Origin: CALCKU01 sp964534845
GTDB lineage: Bacteria; Pseudomonadota; Alphaproteobacteria; Caulobacterales; Maricaulaceae
NCBI GenBank assembly: GCA_964534845.1
Contig: CAZHPV010000002.1
Coordinates: 43,883-107,882, forward strand
Direction of reading: 5' to 3'
Length of the DNA: 64,000 bases
In this document: positions 8,051 to 15,906 of the stretch, in pieces
Layout: each line of letters starts with the position of its first letter
Numbering within the stretch: position 1 is the first letter of the stretch
Notes under the pieces: generated by a model
What the model saw: only the letters and a program-made list of their open reading frames with translations
Told to the model about the DNA's origin: nothing
Databases searched by the model: none
Program-made: the position numbers and the translations under genes

Positions 8051-8593
8051 ATGCGCCTATTTGCAGCCATTAAACCACCGGACTGGGTGTGCCGACAGCT
8101 TTTGACATTACAAAAGGGTGTGTCGGGTGCGCGTTGGACCGAGCTAGAGAAACTTCATATTACATTGGGATTTTTCGGCGAGGTTGAAGATGCGCTTGCT
8201 GAAATATTGGATATGGAGCTGGGGCGTATTCATGAAGCCGGGTTTGAACTTTCGCTTGAAGGGGTCGGGCATTTTGGCACAAAAACACCACATGCTTTAT
8301 GGGCTGGTGTGAAAGAAAGTGCCGCCCTGACCGATTTACATAAACAGTGCAAAGGAGCCGCTCGCCGTGCTGGTATTGCGCTGGAAAAGCGGCGTTATAC
8401 CCCGCATTTGACCTTGGCCTATTTGAAAAGAGAGGCCGCTATTAACCGTCTCATCGCTTTTGAAAAAAACGGGGCCGCCTTTAAAACCAAACCTTTTTTA
8501 GTGGATAGATTTTATTTGTTATCAAGCCACGTAAAAAAACGCGGGCCGAATCTTTACCGGGAGGAAGCGTGCTACCCGCTTTTGGGACGCTAG
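8051..8593 (+). CDS. thpR: RNA 2',3'-cyclic phosphodiesterase (2'-5' RNA ligase family)
   Basis: A 180-residue 2H phosphoesterase. The two HxT motifs that define the family are present: HITLGFFGE near residue 36 and HLTLAYLKR near residue 123. Members hydrolyse RNA 2',3'-cyclic phosphates and can reversibly join 2'-5' ends in tRNA halves. The start is taken at the ATG at 8051 (MRLFAAIKPP), which matches the family's usual opening; the frame also runs back to a TTG next to the tas stop codon, but this adds only four residues. Its distance to tas suggests co-transcription. The family call is firm; the in vivo role is unclear in all bacteria. Confidence 0.9.
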   Translation: MRLFAAIKPPDWVCRQLLTLQKGVSGARWTELEKLHITLGFFGEVEDALAEILDMELGRIHEAGFELSLEGVGHFGTKTPHALWAGVKESAALTDLHKQCKGAARRAGIALEKRRYTPHLTLAYLKREAAINRLIAFEKNGAAFKTKPFLVDRFYLLSSHVKKRGPNLYREEACYPLLGR

Positions 8594-8708
8594 GGCCTAT
8601 TCTTATTATAGTGAGATTATTCGTATGGCGAATATTCACATTTTTTTACGCATAGTTCTTGATTTTGATTTCAATTCTTGTATTTTACTCTTTTTTGAGG
8701 GCGCGATA

Positions 8709-9107
8709 ATGAAAAGAAGATATATAGTGACGGCTATTTGTATGGCCGGAACGCTGATGAGCTACGGCATAAGTCATGCTGGAGCAAAATTTACCTATGA
8801 TGGACCTGCGATTGAATTTGAGCAGGTGTTTCAAAATCCCGGAGATACGGATCTGCAATTAGCCTATGCACGGCAACAAGCCGCAGCGGGGGACTATCTG
8901 AGTGCGGCAGGATCTTTGGAGGCTATGCTTTTTGCTCAGCCAAATTGGGATTCAGCGCGTTTGTTTTATGCGATATTGATGTATGAGCTGGATGATCAAT
9001 TGGGGGCTATGCGCGAATTTGCGATTCTGGAAAAACGCCCCTTGAGCGCCTCGCAAAGCGAGCTTGTTTCAGGTTATCTGAAAAAACTCCGTAAAGCGGG
9101 GGCTTAA
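8709..9107 (+). CDS. Exported TPR-like protein paired with a FecR protein
   Basis: A 132-residue exported protein. Residues 1-24 form a signal peptide (MKRRYIVTAICMAGTLMSYG and onward, cut near SHAGA). The rest is helical with two tetratricopeptide-like units (LQLAYARQQAAAGDYLSAAG and SARLFYAILMYELDDQLGAM). The start at 8709 is preferred to an in-frame ATG at 8625 because the signal peptide then lies at the very N-terminus and GAGGG precedes it. The FecR-domain gene starts one base after the stop, so the two are translationally close and probably act together in the periplasm. This TPR plus FecR pairing recurs in proteobacteria, but its function is unknown. Confidence 0.72.
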   Translation: MKRRYIVTAICMAGTLMSYGISHAGAKFTYDGPAIEFEQVFQNPGDTDLQLAYARQQAAAGDYLSAAGSLEAMLFAQPNWDSARLFYAILMYELDDQLGAMREFAILEKRPLSASQSELVSGYLKKLRKAGA

Positions 9108-9108
9108 T

Positions 9109-10233
9109 ATGACCTATCATTTTTCTCGTAAGTTTGCAGCCGTTTTGGCTGTGGGGAGTGCTTTATCCTTTCATTCGATTGCTGCGGCAAATTCTGATGT
9201 TCTGAAAGTGGGCGTAAATTCCGCGGTCAAGGGAGATGTGACGATTAAAAGCGGTGAACAGGCGGCTAAACAAGCTGTTATCACCGAGCCTGTTTTCCTC
9301 GGCGATGAAGTGACGTCGAATAGCGTCGGTAGCTTGCAAGTCCTGTTGAAAGATCAAAGTATTTTCACAGTCGGCCCGCAATGTAATCTCACAATTGATA
9401 AATTTGTTTTTGATCCAACAAAAAACACCAGCAATCTTTCGGCTAAAGTCAAAAGAGGCATGTTCCGGTTTACATCTGGCCGTGTGGCGTCTGCGAATGC
9501 CAAAGATATTTCTATTGAGACACCCACGGGTACAATGGGCGTGCGTGGGACAATAGCGGAAGGTCTGGTCGGCGCGGAAGCGATAGCGATTGCTGAGGCT
9601 TATGGTGTCATTGATCCGAATGAACCGCGGGATAATGACGGGGCGACTTTGTTTATCTTGCGTGGCCCAGGGTCGAAAAATCAATCCAAGAATGCACGCG
9701 GCGTGATAGATGTGACATCAGCGGGCAAAACAGTGACAACGCGCAAGGCCGGTCAGGCTATTTTTGTCCAACACAATAGCGTTGCGCCCAGCAAACCCTT
9801 TGATCTGAGCTTGCAAGATGTTGTAAAGTTTGAAGATCGATTACGGACGGAACCGACGGGCGCACAATCTTATGCGCCTTTCGATGTCCCTGTGTCTTAT
9901 CCGAACTTGCCCTCTATACTGTCAACGGGTGGATCGAGTGTACAAACGCTTGGTATAGTTTCCGGCATTATTGCTGGGGCCATTGTTGTTGCTGAAGTCG
10001 CTGATGATGACGATGACGATGATGACATTTCGTCCGATGATAGTTCCGATGATAGCGTTGACGATTCATCTGATCAGGGCGACGGTGCTCCTGTCACTGG
10101 CGGTGATTCAACGGCAGATACGGGCGGCGGTGATTCAACGGCAGATACGGGCGGCGGTGATTCAACGGCAGATACAGGCGGGGGTAACGGCCCAGTTACA
10201 GGTGATGATGGTGATTCACCTGTTAGCCCTTAG
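9109..10233 (+). CDS. FecR-domain exported protein with membrane segment and Asp-rich repeat tail
   Basis: A 374-residue protein. A signal peptide (1-28, ending SIAAAN) is followed by a FecR domain (about 30-160): VGVNSAVKGDVTIK, VFLGDEVTSNSVGSLQVLLK, FTVGPQCNLTIDKFVFDP, KRGMFRFTSG and IETPTGTMGVRGT. A later part (190-230) completes the beta-rich region. Near residue 284 a hydrophobic stretch (TLGIVSGIIAGAIVVAEVA) precedes eight consecutive Asp residues, a Ser/Asp-rich run, then three copies of GGDSTADTG. No sigma factor or TonB receptor is nearby, so this is not a classical FecIR signalling pair; it resembles the FecR proteins of unknown role found in sphingomonads and relatives. The acidic tail could bind Ca2+; that is inference. 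Confidence 0.82.
   Translation: MTYHFSRKFAAVLAVGSALSFHSIAAANSDVLKVGVNSAVKGDVTIKSGEQAAKQAVITEPVFLGDEVTSNSVGSLQVLLKDQSIFTVGPQCNLTIDKFVFDPTKNTSNLSAKVKRGMFRFTSGRVASANAKDISIETPTGTMGVRGTIAEGLVGAEAIAIAEAYGVIDPNEPRDNDGATLFILRGPGSKNQSKNARGVIDVTSAGKTVTTRKAGQAIFVQHNSVAPSKPFDLSLQDVVKFEDRLRTEPTGAQSYAPFDVPVSYPNLPSILSTGGSSVQTLGIVSGIIAGAIVVAEVADDDDDDDDISSDDSSDDSVDDSSDQGDGAPVTGGDSTADTGGGDSTADTGGGDSTADTGGGNGPVTGDDGDSPVSP
10099..10179 (+). repeat. Three in-frame 27-bp tandem repeats
   Basis: Units 10099-10125, 10126-10152 and 10153-10179 each encode GGDSTADTG. They are identical except for one synonymous change (acg to aca) in the third, which points to recent expansion. They lie in the tail of the FecR-domain protein. 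Confidence 0.95.
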
Positions 10234-10248
10234 ATCCGCGCTTATCTC

Positions 10249-11403
10249 TTAGGCGTTAGTCTTGGAGTCGCGGTAAATTTCGCTGGCGCGTTTTTTCTCT
10301 GATTCTGATTTTAGCTGTCCACAGGCAGCTAAAATATCACGCCCTCTTGGTGTACGAATAGGTGAGGCATATCCGGCGCGGTTTACAATATCCGCGAAAG
10401 TTTCAATCGTATCCCAATCGGAACATTCATAATCACTACCGGGCCAGGGGTTAAACGGAATAAGGTTAACTTTGGCCGGGATGCCGCGCAGTAGATTAAT
10501 GAGCTCCCTTGCATGTTTCGGACTATCATTGAGGCCCTTTAGCATCACATATTCAAATGTGATCCTTTTGGAGTTTGAGAGGCTGGGATAGTTTCGGCAG
10601 GCTTCCATCAAAGCCTCGAGCGGGTATTTCCGATTAATCGGCATGATCTTTTCGCGTAAGGCATCATTGGCGGCGTGTAAGGAAATGGCGAGCATGGCAT
10701 TTGTCCGCGCACCCATAGGGACAATTTCCGGTACGACGCCGGAGGTCGAGACTGTGATACGCCGCCGCCCAATGCCAAGACCTTCAGGATCGCAAATAAT
10801 GTCCAGACTATCAGCGACATTATCCGTATTATAGAGCGGCTCACCCATGCCCATAAAGACGATATTGGTTAGCTTGCGATTATCTTGTGTTGTTGGCCAT
10901 TCCCCCAGATCATCGCGGGCAATAATGACTTGAAGGGCAATTTCGCGCGCCGATAGATTGCGCACAAGTTTTTGTGTGCCCGTATGACAAAATTTACAGG
11001 TCAGTGTGCACCCCACTTGCGAGGAAACACAGAGAGCGCCTGTTTTTGAGACATCGGGGATGAAGACAGTTTCGACCTCAATGCCCGGGGCCATCCGGAT
11101 GAGATATTTTCGTGTCCCGTCAACACTGATTTGCCGTTCAGCTATGTCTGGTCGTTTAAGGGAAAAGACTGTTGAAAGTCTGGCGCGTAAATCCTTGCCG
11201 ATATTCGTCATCTGGTCCCACTCTGTGACGCCGTAATTATATATCCAGTGAAAGATTTGTTTGGTGCGCATGCGCACTTTATTGGCAGGAATGCCAAATT
11301 CGGTCAGATGGTGGGCGATTTCCTTGCGGCCCAATCCAAGAAGTTCGATCTTGTCAGACTTTGAATTTGGGTCATGCGCCTGTGATATGAGGGTGCGGGC
11401 CAT
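10249..11403 (-). CDS. rlmN: Dual-specificity 23S rRNA/tRNA adenosine C2 methyltransferase RlmN
   Basis: A 384-residue radical-SAM enzyme that methylates C2 of A2503 in 23S rRNA and A37 in some tRNAs. The [4Fe-4S] motif CTLTCKFCHTG lies near residues 131-141; GMGEPLYN is the SAM-binding glycine motif; the partner cysteine of the mechanism lies in AACGQL near the C-terminus. The N-terminal helical domain (RTKQIFHWIYNYGVTEW) is typical. Length matches the family. The ATG at 11403 has only a weak ribosome site. The gene converges on the FecR gene with 15 bp between the stops. Confidence 0.96.
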   Translation of the reverse strand: MARTLISQAHDPNSKSDKIELLGLGRKEIAHHLTEFGIPANKVRMRTKQIFHWIYNYGVTEWDQMTNIGKDLRARLSTVFSLKRPDIAERQISVDGTRKYLIRMAPGIEVETVFIPDVSKTGALCVSSQVGCTLTCKFCHTGTQKLVRNLSAREIALQVIIARDDLGEWPTTQDNRKLTNIVFMGMGEPLYNTDNVADSLDIICDPEGLGIGRRRITVSTSGVVPEIVPMGARTNAMLAISLHAANDALREKIMPINRKYPLEALMEACRNYPSLSNSKRITFEYVMLKGLNDSPKHARELINLLRGIPAKVNLIPFNPWPGSDYECSDWDTIETFADIVNRAGYASPIRTPRGRDILAACGQLKSESEKKRASEIYRDSKTNA

Positions 11404-11502
11404 AGGGGCGCTCTAGCATGACATAATGTGAATGAAAACGGGAATTATAGGCTTTGCGCGCGTCTAAGCACACAATTTGAAAACCGTGTGCCGGCGGCAT
11501 TT

Positions 11503-12018
11503 TTACGTGCAGGCGCTTTTGGCTTTGGCGAGGGCTGCTGTTACGCCTTTTAACGAAAACTCGTAAGATACGGATGTGCCGCGCTGTGAGACCGCTTGAA
11601 CGCGCATGGTTGCGCCTGCGCGCATGGCTTTGACGAGATTGCGCTCGTCAGTTCGGCTCTCAACAAAAGCCTCGTTCTGGCTGACATACATCTCATAGGA
11701 TTTTGAACCAATTCTGGCTTTTGGGGGCGGGACGTTTTTTATGGGAAAACCGGCCAGAAAGCTGGGTTGTTCCTTTGCGGCACCGGATTTCCAGTTTGCA
11801 ACCATGAAATAAATATCGCCGTGATTAACATTGCCCGGTGATTTGGATTTGGGTGACGTAAGCACATAGCAGATTTTATCTCCGCTCTCGGCGCGTGAAT
11901 AAGCTGTCCAATCAGAATATTTACCTTCGAGTTTAGGGTCTGCCGCCAGCGCGCTTTGCGGAAGGGCTGTGCTTAGTAATGTCACCGCTGCAAGCAGGCT
12001 TTTCATCAGAATTTTCAT
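11503..12018 (-). CDS. Invasion-associated locus B (IalB) family exported protein
   Basis: A 171-residue protein with a signal peptide (1-25, SALAA cut) and an IalB-like domain: DWTAYSRAESGDKICYVLTS, HGDIYFMVANWKSG, and a C-terminal VSYEFSLKGVTAALAKAKSAC. Two cysteines, near residue 49 and at the penultimate position, could be bridged. IalB of Bartonella is tied to erythrocyte invasion, but the family is widespread in free-living alphaproteobacteria, where the role is unknown; no pathogenic function should be inferred. It stands between rlmN and the trmH-like gene on the same strand, with about 100 bp on either side. Confidence 0.82.
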   Translation of the reverse strand: MKILMKSLLAAVTLLSTALPQSALAADPKLEGKYSDWTAYSRAESGDKICYVLTSPKSKSPGNVNHGDIYFMVANWKSGAAKEQPSFLAGFPIKNVPPPKARIGSKSYEMYVSQNEAFVESRTDERNLVKAMRAGATMRVQAVSQRGTSVSYEFSLKGVTAALAKAKSACT

Positions 12019-12137
12019 GACCGGTCTTTTTAAGGCGTAAAATATCGTCTTATTATTATAGACCCAAATATATTTAATGGAGACTTAATGTCAGTGAAAT
12101 TTCAGTCATCTGCCCACGGATATACTGCGCTGATTGC

Positions 12138-12638
12138 TTAACTATCGGGCCAGCCGTCCATTTCTGGCCCGCCGGGCCTGACAGGGCGCGGGGGGTGTCC
12201 GCCTTGGCTAAGTGTGCGGTCATAGAGGGTGAGCGCGCAGGCGAGGCTGACATTAATGCAGAATTTAGTCGGAATTTTGACAATATGGTCACAGCGTTTT
12301 TGCAAGCTATCAGATAAAGAGCCTTTTTCCGGTCCTAATATATAGGCACAATTAGTCGGATGACGAAAACTGGGGAGGTTCACGCTGTCTGGCGTAAGCT
12401 CAATGCCGACAAGTTGGCAGTTTTTGGGCAGTATCAAATCCGCTTCACTGTTCCATTCATAAAAGGGCAGATGATTATCAGAGCGCGACGTATCCGTGCG
12501 GTTGATCTCGCGTGCTGTGTGATGCGCATTTACGGTAAAGGCAAAGCTTGCGCCAAAAGCATGGGCGGTGCGCAAGACGGCTCCCAGATTATAGGCTTTT
12601 GAAATGCCCTGAACACCAATGCCGAAATAGCCGCGCAT
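12138..12638 (-). CDS. TrmH/SpoU family RNA 2'-O-methyltransferase
   Basis: A 166-residue SPOUT methyltransferase with the three SpoU motifs: motif 1 NLGAVLRTAHAFGA near residue 18 with its Asn/Arg pair, motif 2 YILGPEKGSLS near residue 98, and motif 3 IPTKFCINVSLACALTLYDR near residue 122. The knotted SAM-binding domain makes up the whole protein, with no extra RNA-binding domain, so the target (tRNA or rRNA) cannot be named. The ATG directly follows the stop of the LplT-like gene (TAAATG), indicating an operon with it, plsC and tetR. The C-terminal Pro/Gly-rich tail is short and unconserved. Confidence 0.87.
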   Translation of the reverse strand: MRGYFGIGVQGISKAYNLGAVLRTAHAFGASFAFTVNAHHTAREINRTDTSRSDNHLPFYEWNSEADLILPKNCQLVGIELTPDSVNLPSFRHPTNCAYILGPEKGSLSDSLQKRCDHIVKIPTKFCINVSLACALTLYDRTLSQGGHPPRPVRPGGPEMDGWPDS

Positions 12639-13991
12639 TTAATCGCTGATAAATGTGGCCCGATTAATGGGTCGAAAGGTTCTATAAATGGCATAGGCAG
12701 AAACGAATGTGCTCACAATTACAATTATCAGAAAAGGGGTTTTCGGGGACACCCTGATATAGGCTAGAAAGATCAGCATTACCGTGAAAACATTTACTGA
12801 TAAATTCAGCAAGATGGCCCCCGCACTCATAAGGCGGGCGCGAATGGCCGGGTCGGCGCGTCTTTGCTGCATGGCTTGTAGGGGGACGACAAACATACCA
12901 TTAAAGACGGACGCCGATATAGCAAATAGTAAAAATAAGGGTGTTGCGGGATCGGCTAAAAATTCACTTAATGTGCCTTTTATGGCCGCACCGGTTTCAG
13001 GGTCTATCTGTGTCGAGATATAAGCCGGGCTTGGTACCAAAAAGAGCGAAAGCGTGCAAAGGGCAACACCCGTTATGCCGAGGGCTGAGAGGCCAATGGC
13101 TTCGGGTCCCCAGATGTTTTTGTTGCCGAGCAGCATGGTGATAAGCGAGCCGAGTAAAATAGCTAGCGTCGACAGTGTCAGGATTAGAATTAACACATTG
13201 GCGTCAAAATTCATTTGGCTGGCCACGTAATCCGGAAAAGAGGTTACGAAGATCGCGCCTAATCCATAAAACCAGGCCACACCTAACATAGGCCGTAACA
13301 CATCCGGAGCCTCAAAAGCTTTAGAAAGCGCCGACCACGTTGCGGTGACGGGTTCGTAATTGACTTTCAGCTTTGGTTTGGGCGGCGGGGCTTTGGGACA
13401 AAACTCTGAGGCGATCCAGCCTAAAATAGAGAGTGCGATGAGTATCCCGCCGATGATTTTTGGCCCGCCTGTCTTTAGAACAAGTAAGGTTCCTAGAACC
13501 TGACCCACAAGAATAAAGACGAAGACGAACCCGTTAAGCAGCGCATTGCCTGTAATAAGTTCACTGTTTGAGAGCCATTGCGGCAGCACGGCATTTTTTG
13601 TCGGTGAGAAAAAGGCCGATTGCGCGCCCATTAAAGCCAAGGCGAAGGCCAGAATGTGTATATTGACAAGGTAAAAGCCAAGGCCAGCAATAAGCATGAT
13701 AAGAATTTCTGCGCGTTTGACTTGGCGTAAGACAATGCCGCGGTCAAACTTATCCGCCATTTGTCCAGCAATGGCGCAGACCAGCAAAAACGGGCCTGTA
13801 TAAATAAAGGCGGCAACAGGTACGCGTATTTCCGAGGGAAGGTCCGATAAAAAAGCGATACCGCCAAATGTGATTAAGGCAATAAGCGCATTTTTGAGGA
13901 CATTATCATTAAAAGTCCCCGTTTGAAGCAGGACAAATAACGGAGCGAAGCGCCGTTGTGAAAAAAGGGTTCCGGCAATTTTTAAGCTCAT
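12639..13991 (-). CDS. MFS transporter of the lysophospholipid transporter LplT type
   Basis: A 450-residue 12-segment major facilitator protein. The opening RFAPLFVLLQTGTFNDNVLK, the loop GQMADKFDRGIVL, FFSPTKNAVLPQWL and FNGMFVVPLQAMQQRRA correspond to conserved parts of LplT and of the transporter half of Aas fusions. LplT flips lysophospholipids across the inner membrane for re-acylation. The gene sits directly downstream of a PlsC-type acyltransferase, as expected for a phospholipid repair pair, although here the two are separate proteins and no acyl-ACP synthetase half is present. Start at the ATG at 13991; 60 bp separate it from plsC. Substrate identity is inference from similarity and context. 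Confidence 0.8.
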   Translation of the reverse strand: MSLKIAGTLFSQRRFAPLFVLLQTGTFNDNVLKNALIALITFGGIAFLSDLPSEIRVPVAAFIYTGPFLLVCAIAGQMADKFDRGIVLRQVKRAEILIMLIAGLGFYLVNIHILAFALALMGAQSAFFSPTKNAVLPQWLSNSELITGNALLNGFVFVFILVGQVLGTLLVLKTGGPKIIGGILIALSILGWIASEFCPKAPPPKPKLKVNYEPVTATWSALSKAFEAPDVLRPMLGVAWFYGLGAIFVTSFPDYVASQMNFDANVLILILTLSTLAILLGSLITMLLGNKNIWGPEAIGLSALGITGVALCTLSLFLVPSPAYISTQIDPETGAAIKGTLSEFLADPATPLFLLFAISASVFNGMFVVPLQAMQQRRADPAIRARLMSAGAILLNLSVNVFTVMLIFLAYIRVSPKTPFLIIVIVSTFVSAYAIYRTFRPINRATFISD

Positions 13992-14051
13992 ATTACATCC
14001 TAAACATATTGACGGACATCAGACGATAAAGTGTGCCTGCATGTCTACCCC

Positions 14052-14867
14052 TTATTTATGTTTAATATGACCCTCTTGCGCCTCGCGGGCAAGCCGTTTG
14101 GTGCGCGCAGATTCATTCTCGTCAATCCTGCCAATATCATCAGGGTTGAGGTGACCGAGATTTTCCAGATCCAGTAAGGCAATAGAACGGGTCTCGATAG
14201 CGCTTTCCAGACGCGCCATAAAAGTGTCTTTGTCAAGCCCGGGCATTATAGGCTCGAGAAACTCCAGATTTGCGGGACCGGGATGTTTGGTCCAATCGTT
14301 CTGGTTCCACCGCTGTCCCAGATTGCTGGCCAGCGGGACGACGGGACAGTCGAAATCCTTATAGAGATGATAGACACCTTTGCGGTAGCGGTGCTGTGTA
14401 CCGATTTGCGAAAGATGACCTTCAGGGTAAATCAGAATACGTCGACCTTGCTCGCGTATAATTTGCGACGTTTGCGCCATTTTGTCTTTGGCATCATCCC
14501 CGCCGCAATTATCAATAACAACAGCGTTCATTTTTTGAAGGATACGCCCGACAAACAAGAATTTTGTAATGGCGTCCCCGGCGACGAATGAGAGATCGAA
14601 AAATTGTGAAAAGGCGACAAAGCCGTCACCATAGCTTTGATGTTTCGCGGCGATAATGACGGCGCCTTCAGACGGAATATTTTCATGGCCCGTCACGCTT
14701 AATTTAATACCGGCTATATGGCGCATACCCCAGACAATGACTTTGCAATAGCGCCGCAGGCTCCCCATCATTATTTTGCGACCGGGCAGCAAGGACAGGG
14801 CGGCGCAGACAAAGGCATAGAGGATTGTGACAAGCAAAAAGAACAGGTTGAAAAGAAGTGAGCGCAT
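14052..14867 (-). CDS. 1-acyl-sn-glycerol-3-phosphate acyltransferase (PlsC family)
   Basis: A 271-residue membrane-associated acyltransferase. An N-terminal hydrophobic anchor (2-28) precedes motif I KHQSYGDGFV with the HxxxxD catalytic pair near residue 76, and motif III YPEGHLSQIG near residue 148. The family transfers acyl chains to lysophosphatidate or other lysophospholipids. The start codon overlaps the stop of tetR by one base (TAATG), so translation is coupled. With the LplT-like transporter downstream, re-acylation of lysophospholipids is a plausible role alongside phosphatidic acid synthesis. Which acyl acceptor is used cannot be seen from sequence. Confidence 0.88.
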   Translation of the reverse strand: MRSLLFNLFFLLVTILYAFVCAALSLLPGRKIMMGSLRRYCKVIVWGMRHIAGIKLSVTGHENIPSEGAVIIAAKHQSYGDGFVAFSQFFDLSFVAGDAITKFLFVGRILQKMNAVVIDNCGGDDAKDKMAQTSQIIREQGRRILIYPEGHLSQIGTQHRYRKGVYHLYKDFDCPVVPLASNLGQRWNQNDWTKHPGPANLEFLEPIMPGLDKDTFMARLESAIETRSIALLDLENLGHLNPDDIGRIDENESARTKRLAREAQEGHIKHK

Positions 14868-15517
14868 TATGACACCGCCTGTTTAGGGTTGATAAGGTTC
14901 ATGACGGATTGTGTCAGCAGCGCAGTATGGTTTGATAGCGGCCCTGAATGAAACCCTAGAACTTTGGATTGTGCGGTGTTTAAAACAACCCCTAAAGCCA
15001 TGCTTGCCAGTATATCAGTATCTATGGGGGTGATGATTTTGCGTTGGACGGCTTTTGCGAAAAAAGCCGAGGCGGCGCCCAAGGGGTTTTCTTTGGGATG
15101 ATCTGAAAGATTTGGAAAATGGTGCAAATGCAAAATATGATACCGAAATAAAGGCCAGTCATTATCGGCAATTTCGCAATATTGCTGCACAATTCTGCTA
15201 ATAATCTTTGTAAATTTGTCTTGCGTAAGCGCCTTATCTTCTTGGTCTATTTCTGTGGTGTTTCGGATCATTTGGGTCAAGCGTATATGAATGGTTTTCA
15301 TAAGAGAGAAAGCCAGTGCCTGCTTGCTTGGAAAATGGCGATATATCAGGCCTTCGGAAATGCCGGCCATATGGGCAATCTGTTTAGTCGAGACGCCGTC
15401 AATACCGTGTTCTGAAAATAATATAACGGCTGCCCGTTCAATTTTAGCTTTGCTGCTGCCTTCGGCTGCACTGACTCCCCGAATAGGGGTATGGTCTTTT
15501 AGAATTGTCTGCGTCAT
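14867..15517 (-). CDS. TetR family transcriptional regulator of a lipid operon
   Basis: A 216-residue regulator. The N-terminal helix-turn-helix is classical: KIERAAVILFSEHGIDGVST, QIAHMAGISEGLIYRHFPSK (residues about 25-75). The rest is the helical ligand-binding domain. It is the first gene of tetR-plsC-lplT-trmH and is divergent from a short-chain dehydrogenase gene. The gap between them holds a promoter for tetR flanked by two similar imperfect palindromes, which makes autoregulation likely. The neighbours suggest a fatty-acyl or phospholipid-derived ligand; this is inference. Confidence 0.9.
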   Translation of the reverse strand: MTQTILKDHTPIRGVSAAEGSSKAKIERAAVILFSEHGIDGVSTKQIAHMAGISEGLIYRHFPSKQALAFSLMKTIHIRLTQMIRNTTEIDQEDKALTQDKFTKIISRIVQQYCEIADNDWPLFRYHILHLHHFPNLSDHPKENPLGAASAFFAKAVQRKIITPIDTDILASMALGVVLNTAQSKVLGFHSGPLSNHTALLTQSVMNLINPKQAVS

Positions 15518-15549
15518 GTCCGCCTAATATCCTTAATTCGCGCAATATT

Positions 15550-15565
15550 GTAAGTGAGCATTTAC
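15550..15565. promoter_or_regulatory. Candidate TetR operator 1
   Basis: GTAAGTGAGCATTTAC is an imperfect palindrome, symmetric at 12 of 16 positions. It lies just downstream of the predicted -10 box of tetR, and it matches operator 2 (reverse strand) at 12 of 16 positions. Confidence 0.5.
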
Positions 15566-15577
15566 TCATTTTGGGGC

Positions 15578-15606
15578 TCTTTATGCGACTTTGGGGTGCG
15601 CGTCAA
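15578..15606 (-). promoter_or_regulatory. Candidate tetR operon promoter
   Basis: On the minus strand TTGACG (15606-15601) and TAAAGA (15583-15578) are spaced by 17 bases, about 60 bases before the tetR start. Operator-like palindromes sit on both sides. Confidence 0.5.
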
Positions 15607-15614
15607 GAGATTAT

Positions 15615-15630
15615 GTGAGTAATCACTTAC
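15615..15630. promoter_or_regulatory. Candidate TetR operator 2
   Basis: GTGAGTAATCACTTAC is symmetric at 12 of 16 positions and lies just upstream of the tetR -35 box. A further half-site GTAAGTGA occurs at 15679-15686. The remainder of the gap (15687-15844) shows nothing definite. Confidence 0.5.
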
Positions 15631-15844
15631 AATGTATGCGAAAGTAATAAGGGGTAGCGATAGAGGGTAGTCGTTTAGGTAAGTGATAGGGGAAAGATAG
15701 GCTGGATTAATATGGGGAGCTTTAATCGACCCCTTAGAGACAATAGGTAGACATGTTTGGAAAATATGTAAAAAGGCGGTCAGTCATTACAGTTTAATGT
15801 AGAGAGTAGGACGGTAAAATATAGTCACCCCACGGCGAATAAAC

Positions 15845-15883
15845 GTTGAGCTCGGCCGCATCATGACTATTGTGGCGCTCAAC
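15845..15883 (+). other. Bulged 13-bp stem-loop in the leader of the SDR gene
   Basis: GTTGAGC (15845-15851) pairs with GCTCAAC (15877-15883), and GCCGCA (15855-15860) pairs with TGTGGC (15871-15876) using one G-U wobble. A 3-base bulge (15852-15854) lies on one side and there is a 10-base loop. It ends 12 bases before the AGGAG ribosome site of the gene at 15907. No T-run follows, so it is not a terminator. Confidence 0.4.
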
Positions 15884-15906
15884 TTGATACGGTTTAGGAG
15901 ATAGAG

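Noticed and set aside
10099..10179. Regular tandem repeats considered as a CRISPR-like array
   Set aside because: The units directly abut without spacers and are in frame in the FecR-domain gene, so they are protein repeats.
11503..12018. IalB-like protein considered as a virulence factor
   Set aside because: The family is widespread in free-living alphaproteobacteria and no other host-interaction gene is present.
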